64,000 bases of DNA from Cellulosilyticum lentocellum DSM 5427 (GTDB lineage Bacteria > Bacillota > Clostridia > Lachnospirales > Cellulosilyticaceae): assembly GCF_000178835.2 (NCBI RefSeq), contig NC_015275.1, positions 3,493,001 to 3,557,000 of the forward strand. Reading direction: 5' to 3'. The notes under the pieces are model-generated. The model saw only the letters and a program-made list of their open reading frames with translations. It ran no database searches and was not told the origin of the DNA. A program made the translations under genes and the position numbers. Every line of letters starts with the position of its first letter. Position 1 is the stretch's first letter. This document shows, one piece after another, positions 52,912-61,285 of the stretch.

Positions 52912-53382
52912 GTAGCGCAGTGAGGAAAATAGAAAATTTTATTTTTTATTAGGGATTCGGATTTTTGACCACATATACATAAGTGTAAAAACAAAATAAA
53001 TAACTTCCCACGGCAAATTACCACAGCTTCAACCTGAGGAACTGACCGGGTCAGCCAAGTCTCAATCTATTGTTATAGGTACCTCTGGACTTAAGGAAAA
53101 TGTTCACTTGTGCGCTGCAAGGAAGGCGCCACTTATAAGTTGTTTTAAAGGTTTTTATACGTAGCATTACCAAATAAAGTTTTAAACCAGAGTCTTAAAG
53201 CCTTAGTTTCCTATCATAAGGGTGCACCGGCTAAGACGATAAGAGCTCCTCACTCATTGGTTTGACTTTCATAGCTAGTCTAGTAGGCACTAAGCTACAA
53301 TGCATACGTGCTGAGGAGCCATTTTGCGCCTTGTTTAAGGTCTATTAGCTAGTTATAAAAGTTAATTTCAAGAGTCTGGAAC

Positions 53383-53428
53383 AAAAAATAGCGTCACAAG
53401 TATATAGAATACTTAGGGCGCTATTTTT
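53383..53428 (-). terminator. Terminator of the rhomboid gene
   Basis: Arms AAAAAATAGCG / CGCTATTTTT with a second inner helix (AAGTAT/ATACTT); TTTTTTGTTCC follows on the minus strand. It lies inside repeat element copy 1, about 95 bases past the gene stop. Confidence 0.75.
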
Positions 53429-53521
53429 GCTGTCTCCAATTACTATAAATAAAATGAATCAGCTTTTCTTTTTTCTTGAAAACACTTTTGGAAAGTCCAC
53501 GACCAATTTCTATTTCTACTT

Positions 53522-55078
53522 CTATTGATTCTCATATTGCTGGATAATACTTAGTAGTTGCTGAATCTGCTCTGCATCAGCACCTGCTGCTTCCGCTGCT
53601 GAAAGTTCTTCTTTTGCCATCTGAAGTTCCCCTTGATCATAATAAATGATACCTAACATGTAATGTCCATCTGCTGGACTTAAGGCTATCAGCTGATTAC
53701 AATACGGGATAGCTTCATCATACTTTCCTTGAATACCTTGAGCTCTAATAAGTGACCATAATGCTATTATTTGATTATCCTCATATCGTGAGTCCATATC
53801 TAGTATATCTTTTGCTATTTTTTCTACCTCATCCCATTTTTCCATGTCTTCTAGTTTGTCTAAGGTATTCATGTTACGAATGATTTTACTCTCGCTATTA
53901 TTAAGGCCATAGGCTATACCCCCTACAGTCAGTACACTAAGTACTATCACATATAATAGCTTATTAAAATACCAATGCTTTTTCTTAACATTTGAAAGTA
54001 TGCCTATAGCTAAAAAACCACCTATAAGGCCGCCTAAATGAGCAAAATTATCTATTCCTGTACTTGAGAAACCATAAACTAGATTAATAAGAATAGTAGT
54101 AATAATACTACTTCCAAAGTAAACCTTAAATTGAAGTGGTCTTTCTAAGCCAAAGTATAATAATATACCCATTAAACCAAATATTGCTCCAGATGCACCT
54201 ACAGAAGGGCCTGGTACAAATAAAAAGCTACATAGATTTCCTAAAATCCCCGCAATGAGATAGCTTGTGATAAATCTACCTCGTCCATACAGGCGTTCTA
54301 CTAAAGAACCTATGATATATAGAGAATAGCAGTTAACTAGTAGATGCATCAAACTACCATGTAGGAATATAGGTGTAATGAATCGCCAATATTCTCCTTC
54401 TAAAATCAAATTGTTAACCTTAGCTCCAAATTGAATAATCAGCTGTCCATAACTTATGCCTGATGTTCTTTCATATAAAACCAACGCTAAATACACCAAA
54501 ATATTAATCGCAATAAGCCCATAGGTAAGTATTGGCTTTTTAACTTGATAGGTGATTTGATAATCTTTCTTCTTGTCCAAAACTAAAGTTTCAATTGGTA
54601 CTTGATCATAAGCTTCTGCTGAATCTTTCTCCACTACATAAGTGATTAATTTTAAAAGTCCTCTATCAGTACTAGGCCTATTAAATAGCTTTTTAACTTC
54701 TTTACTGCTTGTATCTACTACAAAGCTTTTAAAAGCCTTGGGTTCTGTTTCGTGATTCCTTTGGCTTTCCTCGATTAGCTTTAGCTTCTCTTCATCGATA
54801 CCATTTGAAAAAACAAATAAACTATACGCAAAGATTCTGGTCTGTTCTCCCATACGTAATAACGTTCCATCTTTTTGCTCTAACCTCTCATTGATTATAT
54901 CAATAGAACTATTATCTCCATCAATAATCTGTATATAAGTAATACACTGACTATCTTGCTTAAGGAGAACATTTACACTCGGATCAATGATCACCCTGCC
55001 TTCTTCATTTGGTACAAGAATATAATCTTGCATAACTATTAATCTTTTTATGAGTTTCTCTATAAACGTTTGTTCCAT
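53522..55078 (-). CDS. Rhomboid family intramembrane serine protease (GluP-like) with TPR tail
   Basis: 518 residues. A soluble N-terminal domain of about 180 residues precedes seven helices. The catalytic Ser is in GPSVGASGAIFGLMG (near 290) and the His in NFAHLGGLIGGFLA (near 340); HGSLMHLLVNCYSLYIIGS is the conserved helix-2 block. A C-terminal region (about 410-518) carries two or three TPR-like repeats (WDEVEKIAKDILDMD, YDEAIPYCNQLIALSP, LQMAKEELSAAEAAG). The layout matches B. subtilis GluP (YqgP), which cleaves membrane proteins including metal transporters. Its stop is 6 bases from the right end of repeat element copy 1. Confidence 0.93.
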   Translation of the reverse strand: MEQTFIEKLIKRLIVMQDYILVPNEEGRVIIDPSVNVLLKQDSQCITYIQIIDGDNSSIDIINERLEQKDGTLLRMGEQTRIFAYSLFVFSNGIDEEKLKLIEESQRNHETEPKAFKSFVVDTSSKEVKKLFNRPSTDRGLLKLITYVVEKDSAEAYDQVPIETLVLDKKKDYQITYQVKKPILTYGLIAINILVYLALVLYERTSGISYGQLIIQFGAKVNNLILEGEYWRFITPIFLHGSLMHLLVNCYSLYIIGSLVERLYGRGRFITSYLIAGILGNLCSFLFVPGPSVGASGAIFGLMGILLYFGLERPLQFKVYFGSSIITTILINLVYGFSSTGIDNFAHLGGLIGGFLAIGILSNVKKKHWYFNKLLYVIVLSVLTVGGIAYGLNNSESKIIRNMNTLDKLEDMEKWDEVEKIAKDILDMDSRYEDNQIIALWSLIRAQGIQGKYDEAIPYCNQLIALSPADGHYMLGIIYYDQGELQMAKEELSAAEAAGADAEQIQQLLSIIQQYENQ

Positions 55079-55207
55079 GATTTCCTCTCTTTACTTATTC
55101 AATAATCACCATTTATTCCTATCTTCTTATTAAATAATAAGTGTCTTTATTTACTATTCTATTATACACACTTTTCTTGTATTTTTAATGAACAATAATG
55201 ACAACTC

Positions 55208-56578
55208 CTAACCTTTTGATTGGTTAATGATATGCTTAAATTTACCGCTCTTTGGATGCTGCTTAGGATATTCATCTGAAAGGATGCATGTTACTGTTTT
55301 TACACCATGAGTAGCTAAAAAGTCTTTTAACACTTGCACAGCTTTGTCAAATACTTCATTTATATTAACATTTTCTACTGGAATTAAGCGAAGTTCTATT
55401 TGATTACCTTCATGAATAACCAACTGAAAGCGCTGTATTCCATGAATTTCCTTTAAAGTAGCATATAGTGCAAGTGGAGGTATTTTTATAATTTGTCCCT
55501 CTTCTACAAAAATAGCCACATCATCCATACGTCCCTCTAATGTAAGCCAGGGCATTGGATTACCACACTTGCATTTCTCATGGTGCATTCTAACACGGTC
55601 TGTTATCTCATAACGAATGAAGGGCTGTGTATAATTAAATAGATTCGTCATTAAAATTTTATCTGATAATACACCATCTTCTACAGGTTGATTATTCTTA
55701 TCTACAGGTTCTACAATAACCCAATCTTCATTAATATGAAAATGCTGTTCTGTGCACTCACAAGCTATAGTACCCCCTTCTGTACAGGAATACGAAGTTT
55801 GAACATAACATTTAAAAACCTCACTTAATCGTTCTCTTAATGTATTAGAAAGATATTCTCCTCCTGTCATAATAAGCACCGGCTTAATATGTAATCGACC
55901 ACTTAATTGTTCTTCTATTAATGATTCTAATACTGTAGGATATCCTCCAAGCATAGCGGGTTGAAAGCTATTTAATTCTTCTACAATCTGTTTTACAGGT
56001 AGTAAGGCGCTAGTGACTGCTATTTGCTTCTTTTTCCAAGGCATAGACAAAAGTCTGGCACGAACAGAACTATTTCCTAAATAAAAACCTCCAGTCGCAA
56101 AAACTCCTATTGTCTTTCCTCTGCGACGAAAAAAAGCCTTTAAATCACTTTTTCTCGCAAAAGTTCTCCCTGCATTAATGGCTCCCATCATATTATTAGT
56201 TGTTCGATCACACAAGCTCACAAGCGGATTTCCTGTAGAACCACTTGTGGTAAATACTAAATATTCTCCTTGAAACTTACGACCGATGTTATCTAGGTTC
56301 TCCATAAATACACGAATATCCTCTAGCTTAACTTTTCTGTCTGTCAGCCACTCATCAAAATGTGCCATAAGCTCGCTCTTATTGACAGGTGGTAAATCTG
56401 ATAGTGTATAGTCCTCTTCTAAGTCTTTATATAACTGATTATAATAGGGACTATGAGTTCTTGCATAATCTACCATCTCATGTAGTCTTTTATGACGTAC
56501 TTGACTTTTTTCAGTCTCACTTAGTTTTTGATACTTAGCACATAATCTCATACCCTTTATCAAGCCTATTTTCTTCAT
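55208..56578 (-). CDS. PaaK/CapK-like adenylate-forming ligase family protein
   Basis: 456 residues. HEMVDYARTHSPYYNQLYKDL, the ATP loop LVFTTSGSTGNPLVSL (near 110), MLGGYPTVLESL, SYSCTEGGTIACEC (core Glu) and FIRYEITDRV fit phenylacetate-CoA ligase-like enzymes. These activate an aromatic or fatty acid as acyl-AMP or CoA thioester; the CapK subgroup is tied to envelope biosynthesis. Substrate unknown. Begins 3 bases after the TetR gene stop, so they form one transcript. Confidence 0.88.
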   Translation of the reverse strand: MKKIGLIKGMRLCAKYQKLSETEKSQVRHKRLHEMVDYARTHSPYYNQLYKDLEEDYTLSDLPPVNKSELMAHFDEWLTDRKVKLEDIRVFMENLDNIGRKFQGEYLVFTTSGSTGNPLVSLCDRTTNNMMGAINAGRTFARKSDLKAFFRRRGKTIGVFATGGFYLGNSSVRARLLSMPWKKKQIAVTSALLPVKQIVEELNSFQPAMLGGYPTVLESLIEEQLSGRLHIKPVLIMTGGEYLSNTLRERLSEVFKCYVQTSYSCTEGGTIACECTEQHFHINEDWVIVEPVDKNNQPVEDGVLSDKILMTNLFNYTQPFIRYEITDRVRMHHEKCKCGNPMPWLTLEGRMDDVAIFVEEGQIIKIPPLALYATLKEIHGIQRFQLVIHEGNQIELRLIPVENVNINEVFDKAVQVLKDFLATHGVKTVTCILSDEYPKQHPKSGKFKHIINQSKG

Positions 56579-56581
56579 CTA

Positions 56582-57217
56582 CTACTCCTCCCCTACAATA
56601 CCATATAGCATGCAATCTAAATATGCTTTCAGCTCCTTCTTAATTTCACCAGCTTTTGCAAAAAAGTCATCTGGTCGTTCCTTATATAACTCTAAATAGT
56701 GGTTCATTACTGCATTAACATACACTAAAAATGCTGCTGTCACTTTAGGATTTTGTGGTTCTCGTAACTTCAACGTAGATACTGCTCTTGTCATGGTTTT
56801 AGCTGATTCTTCTTTTCCCTTTAGAATATAGCGCATCAGTAGTTTACTTTTTTCCTCAAATACATCCTTACTCATTTCTCTAGCTGCCATATTCACCACT
56901 CTCATTTCCTCTGGAAAAACTAAACACTGGTTAAACTTATGGTCCATAGCCGAGAAAATAATCTCATAAAATGCTTCACCTTTAGTCTCCTTCGTTTTTG
57001 TCATAAGCCTCATAAGTGCTTGCTCTAAGCAAACTAAATACAAATCCTTCTTACTTTTGAAGTAGTGAAAAAGTAATCCTTTTGAAATGCTACATTGCTT
57101 TGTTATTTGATCTGTACTGGCTTCTTTATAAGGTTTCTGTGAAAATTCTATTATTGCACTTTTTAATATGGCTTCTCTGCGTTGCTCACTTATTTTACTT
57201 AGTTGTTCCTCTTTCAT
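56582..57217 (-). CDS. TetR-family regulator
   Basis: 211 residues: EQRREAILKSAIIEFSQKPYKEASTDQITKQCSISKGLLFHYFKSKKDLYLV is a standard TetR HTH, followed by an all-helical ligand domain. First gene of a two-gene unit with the adenylate-forming ligase, so it probably controls that gene in response to its acyl substrate or product. Confidence 0.93.
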   Translation of the reverse strand: MKEEQLSKISEQRREAILKSAIIEFSQKPYKEASTDQITKQCSISKGLLFHYFKSKKDLYLVCLEQALMRLMTKTKETKGEAFYEIIFSAMDHKFNQCLVFPEEMRVVNMAAREMSKDVFEEKSKLLMRYILKGKEESAKTMTRAVSTLKLREPQNPKVTAAFLVYVNAVMNHYLELYKERPDDFFAKAGEIKKELKAYLDCMLYGIVGEE

Positions 57218-57319
57218 CTTTAACCCCTACATCCATTTTTCTGTTTTGTGTTTATTTTCTATCAATTATACTTCGCATTGACTCATTAGTCAATTTAGTT
57301 CATTTAGTTTATTTTATCC

Positions 57320-57377
57320 AAAAGGGCTGATAAGAAATAACGCTGTTAGCACAGCTTCATTTCTTATCAGCCCTTTT
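57320..57377. terminator. Strong terminator after fliB
   Basis: Perfect 19-base arms (AAAAGGGCTGATAAGAAAT / ATTTCTTATCAGCCCTTTT) with an inner GCTGT/ACAGC helix. 20 bases past the fliB stop; T runs on both strands. Confidence 0.92.
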
Positions 57378-57397
57378 ATTTACTTAAGTACTATCTA

Positions 57398-58567
57398 TTA
57401 AATTTTTTCATGACCAACAACAAGCGCTAGGTATCCCCACTCCCAAATAATACTTTCAAAGCTATTTTCTAAGTACTCCTTGATATCACTATGGTCATAA
57501 CCTGTTATTCTTGAAATCACTGTTATATAGTCACGAACCATAGTATAAGTCATTTCCTTACTACCTCCTGATAACCATTTTAAGAAAATCCCTTGCTTAA
57601 TAACACTATATTCTAAGGTAATCCACTCAAAAGCAATGATTAAATCTTCTAGTGTCATATCAGGCATCAATGAGTTACCAAAAAGTTCAGCTACTAAATA
57701 ATTTTTGAATAGTTTTTCATAAGGAATTAATTGTGCTTCAAAGTCTTTTAGCTTTTCTAAAAGCTCTTCATCAGAATATTCTTCTTCTAATGACTCTGCT
57801 AATACTGAAATCTCTTCTATATAGTTAACGTACAGCTTTTGCTTTCGGTAGTTCTCTACAATATCTAAGAAAAGTTCATTTCTTTCAAAAAAGGTATCCA
57901 TTACGTTAAATTTCATGTTTCTAATAGCCTCTACGATAGGCTCTAGATATTTTTTTGCTGAATGACTTTTAATCTGTTCCTGCGTTAACTTTTTCTTCGT
58001 CTGAAGGTCTAAAAGTGCATAAAATAGCATCATTAAGCGTTCTGGCACCGAATAGCTCTCTTCTTCCATAACTGCTATCAGCATATCACGTACGGCCATT
58101 AGTACTTCATCACTTTGTTTGCTGCTTCCTTCTTGCTGAAACTGGAGTTTTCCTTCATTTTCATTTAGCAAATCTACTACTGCTGGGCAACAAGAAGCCA
58201 GCGAGTACTCTGTTCTTTCTCCAAATTCATTGATCTGTCTTGGAAAAGTAGTACAGGTGTCTGATAAATAAGCCTCACCTAACTCAATAACCAAATTGCA
58301 AAGCTTTTTTTGATTTAAAAACGGACATTGCTGATCCTGTTTTAAGGCCACAACATAACCATTTTCATCTTTTTTTACACAACTACATAACTCAAGAGGT
58401 TCCTTATTTTTACCAGCTTCTGTTACTCCTTGTAATTGAACTCCCTGCCATTTTTGATGCGTCTCATCATCTACAGCAATTCGCCATTCCTGGCAGCAAG
58501 ATAAAGAACACTTGTCTGCAATGCACTTAAACTGGTCATAATAATTTACTTTAATTGTATTACTCAT
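57398..58567 (-). CDS. fliB: Flagellin lysine-N-methylase-like protein
   Basis: 389 residues. The N-terminal Cys cluster reads YYDQFKCIADKCSLSCCQEWRI, then QQCPFLNQKKLCNLVIELGEAYLSDTCTTFPR and SLASCCPAVVDLL, the FliB pattern of a probable Fe-S or metal site. In Salmonella FliB methylates flagellin lysines. No flagellar gene is in this window, so the target may lie elsewhere or be another surface protein. The stop is followed by a strong terminator; the small zinc-ribbon gene is 10 bases upstream. Confidence 0.9.
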   Translation of the reverse strand: MSNTIKVNYYDQFKCIADKCSLSCCQEWRIAVDDETHQKWQGVQLQGVTEAGKNKEPLELCSCVKKDENGYVVALKQDQQCPFLNQKKLCNLVIELGEAYLSDTCTTFPRQINEFGERTEYSLASCCPAVVDLLNENEGKLQFQQEGSSKQSDEVLMAVRDMLIAVMEEESYSVPERLMMLFYALLDLQTKKKLTQEQIKSHSAKKYLEPIVEAIRNMKFNVMDTFFERNELFLDIVENYRKQKLYVNYIEEISVLAESLEEEYSDEELLEKLKDFEAQLIPYEKLFKNYLVAELFGNSLMPDMTLEDLIIAFEWITLEYSVIKQGIFLKWLSGGSKEMTYTMVRDYITVISRITGYDHSDIKEYLENSFESIIWEWGYLALVVGHEKI

Positions 58568-58577
58568 GCCCTACTCC

Positions 58578-58847
58578 TTATATCCAGTCGTCTTCGTCTC
58601 CGCCTGTAATAGCAAGACTTAAAAGCTTATCCCACATTTCTATTTCTTCACCTTCTATTATTTTAACTAGCTGAGCCTTAGAGGTGATTTCTTCCATGAC
58701 TTCATCAGGCCCAATCTCAGGGTCAAAATCCTTTTCACAGTAAGGACAATCTATAATTTCTTCTAAGTGCAAAGATAAAAATCTAGTGCCACATTCATTG
58801 CATTCATAATAGCCACATTTTTTAGTTCCATCTGGTACGTAATACAT
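58578..58847 (-). CDS. Small zinc-ribbon-like protein
   Basis: 89 residues. KKCGYYECNECGTRF and IIDCPYCEKDF supply two CxxC knuckles (plus an extra Cys) for a zinc ribbon in the first 45 residues; the rest is acidic and helical (EEITSKAQLVKIIEGEEIEMWDKLL...GGDEDDWI). Family not recognised. Adjacent to fliB by 10 bases, so cotranscribed; a helper for FliB is possible but unproven. Confidence 0.75.
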   Translation of the reverse strand: MYYVPDGTKKCGYYECNECGTRFLSLHLEEIIDCPYCEKDFDPEIGPDEVMEEITSKAQLVKIIEGEEIEMWDKLLSLAITGGDEDDWI

Positions 58848-58985
58848 TATCTCTATTTCCTTTCTTTTTTACTACTTTAAACTTTTTTGTTACAGTCTGT
58901 CTTATCATAACTGTAATATACATTTTCCTATCACTTTGACCTTCATTATGATAGTACCTGAGTATTTTTACAACTGCAACTCATA

Positions 58986-59765
58986 TTAATGAGTCTCATC
59001 TATACTAGTTGTTTGAAAGGTCTCTACTAAATGTTCAATGACAGCATCATATGCTACCTCTTCCTTTGCTGGATAACTTATAAGAAAGGTATTCATTGAT
59101 CCTGTCCCTACCACGACTTTCTTATAGAACATCTTATCGTCTTCTGTCCAAGATAGTACATACCAATCATCCTTTTGACACTGATATATAATATTCCTCA
59201 AACGACTACATGCCTCTTCATATACAGTCTGAACTGTCTCATCCAATACATTATTAATCCCTGATATAGTTAGCTCTACTCCTTTATCAGCATTTCTAAA
59301 AATAATGCCATCATTGTTTTCTGGTAGCATCTTATCATTAAATATATCTGGATATTCTATAGAAAACTGATATCTATCATTATGATAAGCTAAATAGACT
59401 ACCTCTGGCGTGGTGCTACTCTCTGCTTTGATTTCCTCTTTATCTTTGGCTTCCTGTCTAAGCCCAGCATCATCAGTCACTCGGTTATCTCGACCTTCTA
59501 TTTCTTCTACATTATAGTCCTGGTCTTCACTCATTTTTTCTCCGCTACTCTCAGTATTATTGTTCTCTCCTCTATTTTCTTGTTCCTTATTAGCTGCCTG
59601 TTTGTCTTGGAACGAATGAACTACTAACTCACTCGGCTGCAAATACTCTAGCTTCTTCTCCTTTGATAAATAAATGAAGAAAACAATACTACATAGTGCT
59701 ACCGTCACTATTGCCGTAATACTGACGCTTACTGTTATCAGTTTCTTATTATTTTTCATGTTCAT
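58986..59765 (-). CDS. Membrane-anchored protein with PsbP-like C-terminal domain
   Basis: 259 residues. One N-terminal helix (about 8-32: LITVSVSITAIVTVALCSIVFFI), an extracellular Glu/Asn-rich linker to about 120, then a compact domain beginning YHNDRYQFSIEYPDIFNDKMLPE and continuing GVELTISGINNVLDETV and VIEHLVETFQTT. The YxFSIxYP start and alternating beta pattern resemble PsbP/DcrB-like surface domains. Function unknown. Repeat element copy 2 begins 54 bases upstream of its start codon, so that element may supply or disturb its promoter. Confidence 0.75.
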   Translation of the reverse strand: MNMKNNKKLITVSVSITAIVTVALCSIVFFIYLSKEKKLEYLQPSELVVHSFQDKQAANKEQENRGENNNTESSGEKMSEDQDYNVEEIEGRDNRVTDDAGLRQEAKDKEEIKAESSTTPEVVYLAYHNDRYQFSIEYPDIFNDKMLPENNDGIIFRNADKGVELTISGINNVLDETVQTVYEEACSRLRNIIYQCQKDDWYVLSWTEDDKMFYKKVVVGTGSMNTFLISYPAKEEVAYDAVIEHLVETFQTTSIDETH

Positions 59766-59829
59766 CTCCCCATTGGTCTATTTTTATAATCTCATTATAT
59801 CTATCCGTTTATTATGATAAATAGAAATT

Positions 59830-60089
59830 TGTCTTGGCGTTTATGAGAAGTACGTCTGCGAGAAAATGAGTGGGTATGGGTGCCTTCCGTTGTTCCGGTT
59901 CACACTTTTTGAAGCACTAAGTTCACTTATTTAGATGAACGGCAGAACTCACTTCGTTCAAACAGCTGCCTAAAACCCATCTAAAACGTTCACTAAGTGC
60001 TTCTAAAAAAATGCTCCCAAGTCACTACTCCAGGCACCCATACCCACTCATTTTCACAAACGTTGTTGACCTCATAAACATCCAAGACA
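59830..60089. ncRNA. Candidate structured RNA / cruciform, copy 2
   Basis: Helices equivalent to copy 1: TGTCTTGG (59830) with CCAAGACA (60082); GTTTATGAG (59839) with CTCATAAAC (60071); a perfect 23-bp helix 59863-59885 with 60032-60054; GAAGCACT (59911) with AGTGCTTC (59996); TTTAGATG (59930) with CATCTAAA (59978); GGCAG (59941) with CTGCC (59966). Most base changes relative to copy 1 are matched in the opposite arm. CTCCCAAGTCACT (60014) and GTTCCGG (59892) are unpaired and unchanged. Confidence 0.5.
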
Positions 60090-60358
60090 GTAAAGCAGCG
60101 TGAAAAGAAGGCGTAACGACAGTTAAAAAATACTCAAAGCCGGGGGCAGGCGCCCAAGGCAATAACGTATAAAGCTTCCCATAAGTCTATTTAGCCAAGA
60201 AGTAGCTCTGTAAGGAAGCTAGGGAGCCTTACAAGCATTATTGATCTCTTAAGCGTTCAAACCCCTAAGTGAGAAGTGCAGAAAAGAGATAATAACAAGT
60301 TTTGTTTTTTCTTGAAAACACTTAATGGAGGCGACTTTACGCGTTATTGCTGGTAGAA

Positions 60359-60418
60359 CTGAGAGAGGGTGGCTGTCCTAGCGGAGCGGAGCCACGTAGG
60401 ATAGTCACCCTCTCTCAG
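60359..60418. repeat. GC-rich 22-bp hairpin inside element copy 2
   Basis: Arms 60359-60380 and 60397-60418 pair along 22 bases with two G-U pairs; the loop contains GCGGAGCGGAGCCACG, which allows an alternative GTGGCT/AGCCAC pairing. It is far richer in G and C than the surrounding DNA and lies in a segment absent from copy 1, so it may be a separate palindromic repeat inserted into the element. Confidence 0.6.
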
Positions 60419-60456
60419 CTTTGCCCAAATAGCCTAGTAAGGCCACCGACAAATTT

Positions 60457-60693
60457 CTATTTGTAGTAGCTACAGCCACTACTAGGTCTTTCCTTACTTT
60501 CACTTACATAAGTAGCTCTAAATGCTTGGTTAAGTTCAGAAAGTTCTTTTTCTCCATTAATATAAGGTTCATAAAAATCATAGCCATATCTGCCCCCACC
60601 ATCTTCACAACCTAAATCACTATAACCAAGTGCATCTTTTACAATCTTTTCTCTTTGTTCTTTTGTTGTATTTTTAATTAAATATTGCTCCAT
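60457..60693 (-). CDS. Small conserved-looking protein, stop codon inside element copy 2
   Basis: 78 residues from the Met after AAAAGAGGC; seven more in-frame codons upstream lack a site. EQYLIKNTTKEQREKIVKDALGYSDLG then CEDGGGRYGYDFYEPYINGEKELSELNQAF and ATYVSESKERPSSGCSYYK. I have the impression of similar small proteins in Clostridia but cannot name a family. The last codons AAA TAG lie within the terminal repeat of the element, so the original 3' end may have been altered by a few residues. Confidence 0.7.
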   Translation of the reverse strand: MEQYLIKNTTKEQREKIVKDALGYSDLGCEDGGGRYGYDFYEPYINGEKELSELNQAFRATYVSESKERPSSGCSYYK

Positions 60694-60773
60694 ATTATGC
60701 CTCTTTTCATTCATATGCTCTTATTATATCACAGATACTACATCGAACAAATTACACTCTACAATAAAATCTT

Positions 60774-60818
60774 AATAAAGGCCCTTGCTACTTATCATCA
60801 TAGCAAAAGCCCTTTATT
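60774..60818 (-). terminator. Terminator of the suf operon
   Basis: Arms AATAAAGGCCCTTGCTA / TAGCAAAAGCCCTTTATT with small mismatches, 39 bases past the sufU stop; T-rich on both strands. Confidence 0.7.
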
Positions 60819-60856
60819 TTTATCTCTTATTCTTAGGTTCATTTTTATTATCTCTT

Positions 60857-61285
60857 TTATAGCTTTTCTATGGCCTTTTTAAGGGTATACCAAGATAGCA
60901 CTGCACATTTTACACGTGCTGGCATAGTAGAGATGGACTGGAAGGTCATAGCATCTTCAAGTACAGCTAGCTCTTCTTCTGAGGTAATTTCCTTTTTAAT
61001 CATTTTAATAAAAGTCTCTGCTAGCTCCATTGCTTCATCTACTGTCTTTCCTTCTAAAAGCTCAATCATCATAGAAGTAGAGGCCTGAGATATAGCACAA
61101 CCTACACCATGAAATCTCATTTTTGCTACTTTCCCATCTTCAATACAAATATCTAAATGGATATCATCTCCACAAGAAGGGTTATGTCCCCTCTCTCTTA
61201 TTGTTGCTTCCTCTAACTCTCCCTTATAAGGAGAATACTGACTATGCTCTGCAATTAACTCTGTATAAATCAAATCAAGGTTCAA
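60857..61285 (-). CDS. sufU: SufU-type Fe-S assembly / sulfur-relay protein
   Basis: 142 residues with the three ligand Cys of the IscU/SufU fold: NPSCGDDIHLDI, FHGVGCAISQAS and RVKCAVLSWYTLKKA; Asp in CGD is the usual fourth ligand. In Firmicutes SufU is zinc-bound and accepts sulfur from SufS. Overlaps the sufS end by 11 bases. Confidence 0.95.
   Translation of the reverse strand: MNLDLIYTELIAEHSQYSPYKGELEEATIRERGHNPSCGDDIHLDICIEDGKVAKMRFHGVGCAISQASTSMMIELLEGKTVDEAMELAETFIKMIKKEITSEEELAVLEDAMTFQSISTMPARVKCAVLSWYTLKKAIEKL

Larger units (their letters stand above)
52640..53515. mobile_element. Repeat element copy 1: inverted ends, large hairpin, unique middle (876 bp)
   Basis: Ends AAATAGAAGTTTGTC (52640-52654) and GACCAATTTCTATTT (53501-53515) form an imperfect 15-bp inverted repeat, very close to the ends of the element at 59819-60462. 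No open frame with a ribosome site lies inside. Contents in order: the nested hairpin 52651-52911; an AT-rich stretch; about 500 bases of unidentified sequence that include small hairpins (CTGACCGGGTCAG at 53042, GCTCCTCA/TGAGGAGC at 53245/53312); the terminator of the rhomboid gene; and a 19-base block TTTTTTCTTGAAAACACTT (53469-53487) also present in copy 2. It fills most of the 1039-base gap 52483-53521 and ends 6 bases from the rhomboid stop. Mobile origin is inferred; no transposase or target duplication was seen. Confidence 0.6.
59819..60462. mobile_element. Repeat element copy 2: perfect inverted ends, large hairpin, different middle (644 bp)
   Basis: Ends AAATAGAAATTTGTC (59819-59833) and GACAAATTTCTATTT (60448-60462) form a perfect 15-bp inverted repeat. 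Internal order: hairpin 59830-60089; about 200 bases unlike copy 1; the 19-base block TTTTTTCTTGAAAACACTT (60305-60323); then about 110 extra bases with a GC-rich hairpin (60359-60418) not found in copy 1. It fills the 691-base gap 59766-60456 and runs 6 bases into the next gene, whose stop codon it supplies. No open frame of its own. Same orientation as copy 1, 7.2 kb away. Confidence 0.65.

Noticed and set aside
52640-53515. Known large RNA classes (OLE, GOLLD, ROOL, HEARO) or a group II intron as an explanation of the element.
   Set aside because: I could not match any characteristic motif by eye (no domain-V-like hairpin, no GUGYG start, no IscB gene nearby). A covariance-model search would be needed; not claimed.
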